From: Ichthyophthirius multifiliis
Taxonomy: Eukaryota > Ciliophora > Oligohymenophorea > Hymenostomatida
NCBI RefSeq assembly: GCF_000220395.1
Contig: NW_004085904.1
Coordinates: forward strand, 1-29,359
DNA: 29,359 nt
Direction of reading: 5' to 3'
A program made the position numbers and the translations under genes. Below are positions 21,918 through 29,359 of the stretch, one piece after another. The notes beneath the pieces were generated by a model, which saw only the letters and a list, made by a program, of their open reading frames with translations, searched no databases and had not been told where the DNA came from. How positions within the stretch are numbered: position 1 is the stretch's first letter; every line of letters begins with the position of its first letter.

Positions 21918-22958
21918 CTTCTTTTATTCTTAATCCCTAATCTCAATAGTATGTGAATGTTCACATCCTTCACCATGACTATGTTCATGTTAATGATCAT
22001 GATCGTGATCGTGGTCATTATCGTGATCATGATCGTGATCGTGGTCATGGTCGTGATCGTGATTGTTGTCGTGATTGTGGTCATGATCGTGGTCATGATC
22101 ATGGTCATTGTCGTGGTCATGATCATGATCATCGTGTTTATGTTTATTTCCAGCATTTTTTTTTTTATTTTTTTTAGTATGAGAGTGTTTATGTGCCCCG
22201 TGTGAATGGCCATGATCATGTCCATGTCCATGATCATGTCCATGATCATGATCATGACTATGTCCATGATGTGAATGTCCAGGAGCACTATGTAATACTT
22301 TAGCCATACCAATATTACATACTAAACCAAAGACAGCAGTAATAAGCATAAAAAGAGGATCATTGACCATTTATTTATTAATAATCCTATCTGTAGCTTC
22401 ATATAATAAAACAATAGTAAGTCCCCAAATCAAAACAATGCTTCCTAATGCACCAATAACTTCAGCTCTATGATATCCATAAGAAAGTCCTTTAGAAGCT
22501 GTTTAGTACCTACCCAAATAGAAAAATGGAAATAAAAAATCCACTCAATCTGAAAACATATGTGCTGCATCTGACAATATTGCTAATGAGCCACTAACAT
22601 ACCTCTACTACTTCAGCAATCAAAAAATTAATGCTATAATTGCTGCTACAAATAATTTACATAAAACTCCTCTTGTTACTTGTGAGACATCAGGTAAATC
22701 ATAAATTGCAGATTCTCTTATTATTTAAACATCCGAATCTCCACTTGAATAAGAATCTTCACCTTTTTCTTCCTCTTCTTCATGGTGGTGAGATACGGAA
22801 GTTTTTTATGTATTTATGGTTTGAAATTGGATTTGGTTTTTCTTTTTAGCCTTAATTTCACTACTTTTGGTATTAGTTTCTTCATCAGAGTATTTTTAGA
22901 AGTTTGGCACTTCTTCAAGTAATTTTTTTTGCAAGCTTTATTTTTATGATGTACTCAT
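21244..22958 (-). CDS. CDF/SLC30 zinc transporter with giant His/Asp-rich loop
   Basis: Minus-strand cation diffusion facilitator. Start ATG is at 22958-22956 (MSTSQKQSLQKKLLEE, then an acidic HHHEEEEEKGED cytosolic tail) and TGA at 21246-21244. Visible family blocks are SGSLAILSDAAHMFSD (metal-site HxxxD of span 2), LSYGYHRAEVIGALG, INKQMVNDPLFMLITAVFGL, NYNLRAAMIHVIGD (span 5 HxxxD), LADPICTYLFSILVL, and a C-terminal VENVVEIHDLHIWSLS domain. The loop between spans 4 and 5 is about 120 residues of His with Asp, Gly and Asn. One intron is 21702-21759. Another must lie at the AT repeat 21861-21914, where no GT donor is visible, so its edges are unclear. Between 22500 and 22630 at least five single-base breaks interrupt spans 1-2 without changing conserved residues, which suggests sequence error. 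It is predicted to load zinc into vesicles. Confidence 0.85.
21861..21914. repeat. (AT)n microsatellite in the zinc transporter gene
   Basis: About 54 bp of uninterrupted AT alternation separating the His-rich exon from the span-5 exon. The two flanking coding frames differ in phase, so either this is part of an intron with a non-canonical or mis-sequenced donor, or the repeat length is wrong. Confidence 0.9.
21990..22305 (-). repeat. His-Asp codon repeat (CATGAY/CACGAY) in the zinc transporter
   Basis: An imperfect six-base repeat of CAT/CAC alternating with GAT/GAC (plus AAT and GGA variants) encodes the His/Asp loop. It gives Asp/His-repeat and Arg/Asp/His-type false frames on both strands. 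The repeat is far more G+C-rich than its surroundings. Mixed synonymous codons suggest it is maintained at protein level rather than freshly expanded. Confidence 0.85.
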
Positions 22959-23306
22959 ATTTTTTTTTTAATTTTTTTTTTAATTTGACTTTTTTTTATT
23001 GAAATATTTTTATTTTTTTCTTTACAGTAAATATATAATATTTATTTATTTTTGTATTGCAACAAAAATTTATGTTTTCTTTGTTGTATTTTTTTTAAGT
23101 GATTCTTTAATAATATATATTAAATATTTAAAATTAAAAACATTATTATAAATAATTTTAATTATTAATAATTAATATTAAATTAATTATTATTATCATA
23201 TTATATATTAAAATATTATAATATTTAATATATTTTTTTAATAATTATAAATTCTAAAAAAATTACTTAAAAAAAAAGCTATATATTTTAAGAATATAAA
23301 AAAAAA
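22959..23306. other. A+T-rich intergenic spacer
   Basis: About 350 bp between two minus-strand genes: T-runs near 22960-23020, then AT-only sequence. No open frame with coding bias and no structural RNA was seen. It must contain the zinc transporter promoter and the 3' region of the phosphonate gene. Confidence 0.6.
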
Positions 23307-24203
23307 TCACGGTTTTTCTCCATTTTTAATTCTTTTATTAATATCTTGTACAATATGAGGTAAATCATTAATGTCCTAAGCAACATAATGAGCTCCACTA
23401 CTTTCCAAAATATCCCTTGACCTATTAATTTTTTCCTAAATCTATTCTTCACTAAAACCATTCCATTATTCCATACTATCAACATCTGTATAATTTGAAT
23501 ATTTATAAATTCCTACAGTCCAAACACCTGCATTTAATCCTTCATGAACTCCTCCCACAGTATCATCGACTTTTAAAACTAACCTTCTATCATAAAGCCC
23601 GAATTTCATCATATTTTAAAAAACCATAAAAGGAGCAGGTCTAAATCCCATTTCAAAATGAATATCGTCTCCAGCTACTGCAAAGTCAGGATTATATCCT
23701 TGTTTTTCTGCTTCTTGAAGAATAATATCAGTATGTTCTTTAGTAAATCCGGTTGTAGACCCTATTTTAATACCATATTATTACTAAAGAGTTTAAACAA
23801 TTTCAGCTGTTCCAGGAATTAAACTACAATATTCTCTTATACAGTCAGTTTATGCTTTAATAAAATACTCTTTAAATATTTCCTCACCGTCATGTTTATT
23901 AGGATTTCTCCCTTTTACTTTTTTCCATTTCTCAATTATAGAAGGAATTTATAACATTTTTTATATGTGTAAATCTTTTCTTAAACCCATAGGTATTCTA
24001 GCTTCTTACATAGTAACTTCTATTCCTATTTATTTAAAAGATTAAACGAATGCAAAGGCAGGAGCTATTACATGAGGGTCACATATAGTTCCGGAAAAGT
24101 CTAATATTATTGCTTTTAAAGAATCTCCTTGTTTACATATAAAAGGTGTAGGATGTTTATTTTTATAGATTGTTTTAGAAAGCATTGTAAAATTTTTTAG
24201 CAT
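23307..24203 (-). CDS. phnX: Phosphonoacetaldehyde hydrolase (phosphonatase), HAD superfamily
   Basis: A single exon of 299 codons (298 aa) from ATG 24203-24201 to TGA 23309-23307; an in-frame ATG six codons later is a possible alternative start. The enzyme cleaves phosphonoacetaldehyde to acetaldehyde and phosphate, the second step of 2-aminoethylphosphonate breakdown. It shows the nucleophile motif ILDFSGT (Asp35) and the family-specific Schiff-base lysine motif IPMGLRKDLHI (Lys76). It also has IKIGSTTGFTKE, QGYNPDFAVAGDD, FRPAPFMVF, LVLKVDDTVGGVHEGLNAG and VWTVG, all in family order. The N-terminus is about 30 residues longer than bacterial PhnX and Lys-rich, possibly a targeting extension. 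No frame breaks and no introns. The neighbouring zinc transporter is not an obvious partner, and no transaminase (PhnW) lies in the window. Absence of introns could hint at bacterial origin, but in-frame TAA/TAG glutamines show adaptation to the host code. Confidence 0.93.
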
Positions 24204-24224
24204 TTTACGATATTTTAAATTTTT

Positions 24225-24267
<43 letters not shown>

Positions 24268-25387
24268 TTATTATATTATATTATATTATATTATATTATA
24301 TTATATTATATTATATTATATTATATTATATTATATTATATTATAGTATATATTTTTTTTTATTTCTTTTATTTATATTTACTTTTAATAATAATGTTAT
24401 TGATAAAATTTTTAGATGAAATATAATGTAAAAAATACTATTAAAATATCATTTAGTTTTTAATAAAATTAAAAACATATTTATATTAATATTTTTAAAA
24501 TAGTTTATTTTAAAAAATAAAATTGGAAATATAATATTATTTTTTAAATTATCTTTATATTTTTATATGCCATTAAATTTTATTATTATTATAAATATTA
24601 AAATATTTTTCAATAATTTTTAATATTTATTATTAATTAATTTAATATAAGATTAAAATTTTTATATATGCATACATTCAATGTATTTTCTTTAAATAAA
24701 CTTATTAATTTTTCAAATAATATTCATTAAATTCAATTTAATATTAAAAAAATAAATATGAATACCTTATTAACTATATAATTTAATTATTTTATAAAAA
24801 AAAATATATATATATTTCAAATAATATTTATATTTTACTAGATTTTTATAATATTATTTAAAAATGTTAAAAAGAATTAAATGCGATTTATTTATTCATA
24901 TAATAAAAAATTGCAAATTATTTATGAGTACATTTTATTTTTCCATTTTAATTTATTAAATAATAAATTTTTATTATTTAATTCATAAATTTTATTTTAA
25001 TAAAGATATAATCTATTTTTTCTTCAATATTTCTTAAATTCTATTATTTTTTGCTATAAATAAACAATATATTTAAATAAATTATAAAAATATTATATTA
25101 AAAAAAACGCAATATATTTAATTTAAATCAAGAATAAAATATTAATATAAGTTTTTAAAAATAAATAAAAAATTCAATTTAAAAAATTATAAGTAAATAT
25201 TTTTTTTTTTATTATTAAAGAAATATATTACTATTAATTATCTTTTCTATTAAATTTAATTAATAATAATTTTTTATAAAAAATTATTTCAAAATAATTA
25301 AATTTGCGCTCATTTTTTATTTTGTTTTAAAAAAAATTATAAAATTAAAATTACACTTTATTAAAACAAATAATTAAAAAAAAAAAA
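24204..25387. other. 1.2-kb divergent intergenic region
   Basis: Lies between the starts of the phosphonate gene (minus) and SMC2 (plus), so it carries both promoters. It contains a T-run (about 24220-24236), a TTA triplet tract and a TTATA pentanucleotide array near the phosphonate gene start, then long A/T sequence. No coding bias, tRNA or conserved RNA was seen. The last 20 bp before the SMC2 ATG are A-runs, as is common for starts in this window. Confidence 0.6.
24237..24345. repeat. TTA triplet tract followed by (TTATA)n array
   Basis: About 34 bp dominated by TTA units is followed from 24271 by roughly 15 near-perfect TTATA units. The array sits about 70-140 bp upstream of the phosphonoacetaldehyde hydrolase ATG. 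It is the only pentanucleotide array in the window. Confidence 0.9.
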
Positions 25388-26885
25388 ATGTACATAAAAG
25401 AAATAATAATAGACGGTTTTAAAAGTTATGCCACAAGAACAATAATAAAAGGTTTTGATATATCTTTTAATGCAATTACAGGTTTTAATGGTTCTGGAAA
25501 ATCAAATATTTTAGACGCTATTTTGTTTGTTCTTGGTTTAAATAAAGAATGGGAAGTATTAAGAGTGAAAAAGATGTAAGAATTAGTATACAAATAAGGT
25601 CATGCAGGAATTACTAAAGCTGAAGTAACAGTAACATTTGATAATACTAATAAGGAATAATCGCCTTTAGGTTATGAAAATTGTGATTAAATATAAGTTA
25701 CAAGACAGGTAATTAATACATTATAATTTATATAATAAATATTATTTTTTATTTAAAAAATAAAAAGGTTTAATAAGAAAAAAGTAAATATTTTGTAAAT
25801 GGAACTAAAGAAAATTTAAACAAAGTAAAAAACATGTTCCGAAGTGTTTAATTAAATATTGACAATCCTCATTTTTTAGTTGCTTAAGGAAGAATTACTA
25901 AAATTATTAATTTAAAGCCTTTAGAATTAATATCAATGTTAGAAGAAACTGCTGGTATTAAAAAAATAAATAAAATATAAAAAAATATATAAAATATATA
26001 GGTACTGCTTTATATAATGAAAAGAAAAGAGAAAGTGAGAAAATAATAAAAAAAAAGGAAGAAAAAGTTAAAGAAATAAATGATTTAATAGAAACTGATA
26101 TTCAACCTAAAATGAAAAAACTCAAAAAAGAACGAGAAGAATATTTAATATGGAAAAGTAGTGAAATAGAAATAAACCGTATGGAAAGACAATTAAAAGC
26201 CTATGAATATTTTAACAAAAACCAACTCTTAAAAGACCGTTAAATTGAATTAGAAGATCATAAAAAATTGCAATTAAATACTTAAAAAGAACTCAAAAAC
26301 TCCACTTAAGAATATCAAGTTTGTTTAGATGAACTTAAAAAATATGGAAGATAATAAGATCAAGAAGGGGATAAAAAATTAAAAAAACTAGAAGAAAAAT
26401 GCAAAGAATTAGAAGAAAAGATTTCAGAATGTGAAAAACAACGAGAAATAACAAAAAAACACTAACAATAATCTATTTAAGACTTAAAAATATTCCAAAA
26501 AAAGCAAAAAGATTGTGAGGATACTATTTAAAAAAATTAAAAAGAGCTCGAATATTAAACTAAATATTTGACTGAAATAACAAATGAAATTCAATAAAAA
26601 AAAGATCAGTTAAATGAGGCTAACTAAATGCAAAATCAAGACGGATCCAATTTAGAAGGTGTTAAGGAATAATTAGATTAATAAATTAAAATAGAAAGTA
26701 ATAAACTTAAAAGTATTCAAAATGAAATAGCTAAGTTAGATGCTTAGATTAAATAAAAATAAATAACACTCAAAAATAATAAAGAAACTCTTGAATTTAC
26801 ACTAAATGAATAAAATTAATTAAATAAATAAATTGAAATATTAGAAAGAGAAATAAAACATGTAGAAGATGAAATCGATAGTAAT

Positions 26886-26931
<46 letters not shown>

Positions 26932-29359
26932 GATACATATTTATTTTATTATACTTTTTATTTTTTTTACAGAAAGTACTTTTAATCCTAATGTATTAAG
27001 AGCAAGAGAATAAGAAAGAAATAATTATGATTAATAAATTATGCATTTATAACATAAAATAGAAGCAATTATTTAAAATTAAGGAAATTATATTTTCAAA
27101 TTAGATGTAAAAATTCTATAAAAATATATATTTTTTTAAAAACATATATATAATTTTAGTATAGAGATCCTGAACCAGGATTTGATAAATCTAGAATAAA
27201 GGGAAGAGTTTTTAGTTTATTTTAGCCAAAATCATCTGAATATATTGAAGCATTAGAAGCCGGAGCAGGTTAAAAAAATAAAAAATTTAATATATATTTA
27301 ACAAAAAATAAATAGGTGGAAAGCTTCAATTTATAATTGTGCAAGATGAATAGACATCCAAAATATTGTTATAAAAAAGAAGTTTTAACTTTAACGTAAG
27401 ATTTATACCCAACAATAAGATAGTAGGTGAATTTATAGATAGATAAATAATCGAAGAATCTTAAAAAATCGCCAAAGAAATGGGCGGTTGGGCCGAACCA
27501 GCTTATAACTTGATTAAATATGATGAATCTATGTAAAAAAGTATGCTTTTTGTATTCGGTAATTTCATGGTATGTTCTAATTAAGCGATTGCTAAAGCAA
27601 TTTGTTTCAACAAAAACGTCAGATTGAGAATAAAATGCGTATCTTTAGAAGGAGATATATTAGACCCTTCAGGTACTTTATCAGGAGGTTACTAAGATAG
27701 GGGAAATTTATTATTGGAGAGGTATTATAAATACTCTAAAGTTGTAGATGAGAAGAATGAATTGGTAGCTTAGAGAGGAAATTTAATGGAAAATATAAAG
27801 AAATTAAAAGAATAAGAAAGTTATTATAATGGATTAAGTGAAAGTCTTTAAAATAAAAAATATAAATATGAAAAATTAACTGCTTAATAAAATAATATGA
27901 GTGGAAAGGAATTTATTAATAATTAAGAAAAATTAGAAAATTAAATATAGGAAGAATTTAATGTTTTATAAAGAAATAAAGACGCGAAAAAAAAGTAGAA
28001 AATATAATAGAAGAATTATAATAAGAAAAAAATAATCTCTCAAAAGTCAAAGACTATAAAGAGGTCTGGAAAAATAAAATTAAAAAAATAAAATAAGAAA
28101 TTTAAGACAAAAATAAAGAATAATAATAAGTCAATAGAATTATTGCAGATATGTAAGTCAGTATTGATAGTAATAGTAAAGAAATTAAAAAATGCAATGA
28201 AAAAATATAAACTGAAAATGAGGTTGTTAATAAAAGAAAAAATAATTAGAATAATTAGATTAATAATTATACAGTTAAAGTGAAGAATTCAAAAAACTAA
28301 TTGTAAATATAAATAAAAATAATTTAAAATATTAAAAAATAAGGATGAAAGAGTTAAATTAGAGTATTAAATTTCTTAAGTAAAAGGATAATTAGAAGAA
28401 ATTAAAAATAAATTAGAAGAATGCAAAATTAAAAAAGAAAATAGTGAAAAAGAAATAAAAAAACTAGATGAATATGTAAAAAAATTATCGAATGAAGTAT
28501 CTGAAATAAAATAAAATTTACAAACTTTAGAAATTGAAAATTAAGTAATTACAAAAAAAATTATAATTAAAATAAATAATATAAGTATAAAAATATATAT
28601 AAATGTATATAAAATATATATGTATATAATATATAAATATATAATATATATATAAATATAAATATATATTTTTATTTATTTATTTATTTATATATATTTA
28701 TATTTATTTTATTTTCCTTTTTTTATTTTTTAAATATATAAAATAAAGTTTATTAAAACAGATAAAAATATATTCGGTGAAATTAATAGTGAATATGATT
28801 TTACTAAATTTAATTTAACAGAATTAAAAAAAAAATACCATCATGCATAACATGAATAACAAACAAGATAAAAACAAATAAATTTTAAAGTTGAATCTAT
28901 GAGTGAAAAAGTAGAAAAAGATTGTCAGTAACTAAACGAGAAAAGAGTTATTTTAGAAAACGATAAAAATCTTCTTTTTAAAAATATGGATGAATTAGAT
29001 AAAAAGAAAAAAGAAACACTTGAGAAATGCTATCTTTAAGTTAACTAAACATTTGGTTAAATTTTCTCTGATTTATTACCTGGAGCAGCTGCCAGAATCT
29101 AACCTTTGGAAGGTTAGGATGTTTCTGAAGGTTTAGAAATAGGGGTTGCATTTAATGGCGTTTGGAAAAACTCCTTAAGTGAACTTTCAGGAGGTTAATT
29201 TTTTATATTTGAATTAATATATTTATATTTATAAAAAAAAGGTTAAAGATCACTTATAGCACTTTCATTTGTTTTAGCTTTACTTAAATATAAACCTGCT
29301 CCGTTTTATATATTAGACGAAGTCGATTCTGCTTTAGATCTATCACATACAGAAAATAT
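25388..29359 (+). CDS. SMC2: Condensin ATPase SMC2 (3' end outside window)
   Basis: Starts [18 protein letters not shown]; the Walker A motif [11 protein letters not shown] follows. Then come [14 protein letters not shown] and [16 protein letters not shown], all diagnostic of SMC2 rather than SMC1, 3 or 4. A long coiled coil leads to the hinge (about 27160-27760: [29 protein letters not shown]), then the returning coil. The C-terminal head has [18 protein letters not shown], signature LSELSGGQRSLIALS and Walker [16 protein letters not shown]; the window then cuts the gene. Introns are 25709-25767, 25955-26001, 26881-26972, 27107-27159, 27269-27315, 28303-28343, 28545-28748 and 29194-29241. 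Two single-base breaks occur in the second coil: at the A8 run 27987-27994 (an A-AAA-AAG site) and near 28250-28280. SMC2 pairs with SMC4 in condensin to compact and segregate chromosomes; in ciliates this includes mitotic micronuclei and amitotic macronuclei. Confidence 0.95.
26889..26928. repeat. (AT)n microsatellite inside an SMC2 intron
   Basis: About 40 bp of AT alternation inside the third SMC2 intron (26881-26972). It is flanked by a clear GTAATT donor and a TTTTTTTTACAG acceptor. Confidence 0.9.

Noticed and set aside
21953-22205. Plus-strand open frames rich in Asp/His/Arg or Val/Met/Ile over the zinc transporter
   Set aside because: They are antisense shadows of the His/Asp codon repeat; the minus strand carries the conserved CDF motifs on both sides.
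22640-22849. Plus-strand 69-codon Leu-rich frame
   Set aside because: Antisense to the N-terminal coding exon of the zinc transporter.
25388-25579. Treating the 63-codon SMC2 start as a truncated pseudogene
   Set aside because: The apparent stop is TAA, which is Gln here; the frame continues with textbook SMC2 sequence.
1-29359. Telomeric repeats, tRNA or rRNA genes, transposons, LTR or Polinton-type elements, CRISPR-like arrays
   Set aside because: No G4T2/C4A2 repeat, cloverleaf, transposase, reverse transcriptase or capsid-like frame, or spaced direct repeats were seen on either strand.

Overview
The window is macronuclear-type DNA from a ciliate. It is extremely A+T-rich (well over 80% by eye). 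Every recognisable protein is open only if TAA and TAG are read as glutamine and TGA is the sole stop. Conserved proteins (PLRG1, SMC2, ORC4, TMEM231, phosphonoacetaldehyde hydrolase) carry TAA/TAG inside conserved blocks and end at TGA. Introns are GT-AG, mostly about 40-66 nt with a few of 100-210 nt, which is too long for Paramecium. Composition, code and intron size fit an oligohymenophorean such as Ichthyophthirius or a relative of Tetrahymena; the species is an inference. A gene caller using the standard code would break nearly every gene here into fragments.

Layout. 1-1096 (+): 3' end of a single-pass membrane protein. 1168-1756 (-): small possible membrane protein. 2232-2873 (-): small GYF-domain protein. 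3055-11546 (+): a giant protein of about 2,610 aa with ankyrin repeats, a coiled coil, three EF-hands and at least nine C2 domains. 11724-13517 (+): ORC4. 14617-15059 (+): small unknown. 15604-16709 (+): stand-alone TRPM-type SLOG/LSDAT protein. 16805-17946 (+): fractured reading frame with an alpha/beta-hydrolase-like end. 18241-19786 (-): PLRG1/Prp46. 19978-21086 (-): TMEM231. 21244-22958 (-): CDF zinc transporter with a very long His/Asp loop. 23307-24203 (-): phosphonoacetaldehyde hydrolase. 25388-29359 (+): SMC2, cut by the window end.

The genes are mostly unrelated housekeeping or cell-biology genes packed closely: replication origin binding, condensin, splicing, cilium transition zone, zinc transport and phosphonate breakdown. 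I see no operon-like logic, no tRNA or rRNA, no transposon or virus relic, and no telomeric G4T2 repeat.

A recurring oddity is single-base frame breaks inside otherwise perfectly conserved host genes: C2 giant, SLOG, CDF, SMC2 and the hydrolase-like gene. Most look like one base missing from a homopolymer, which points to consensus sequencing errors. Two of them, however, sit on an identical A-AAA-AAG heptamer in the same register, so programmed -1 frameshifting should be excluded.

The most novel biology is the ankyrin/EF-hand/multi-C2 giant. Next come a phosphonate-degrading enzyme in a lineage known for making aminoethylphosphonate, and an ORC4 whose two ATP-site motifs are both altered.
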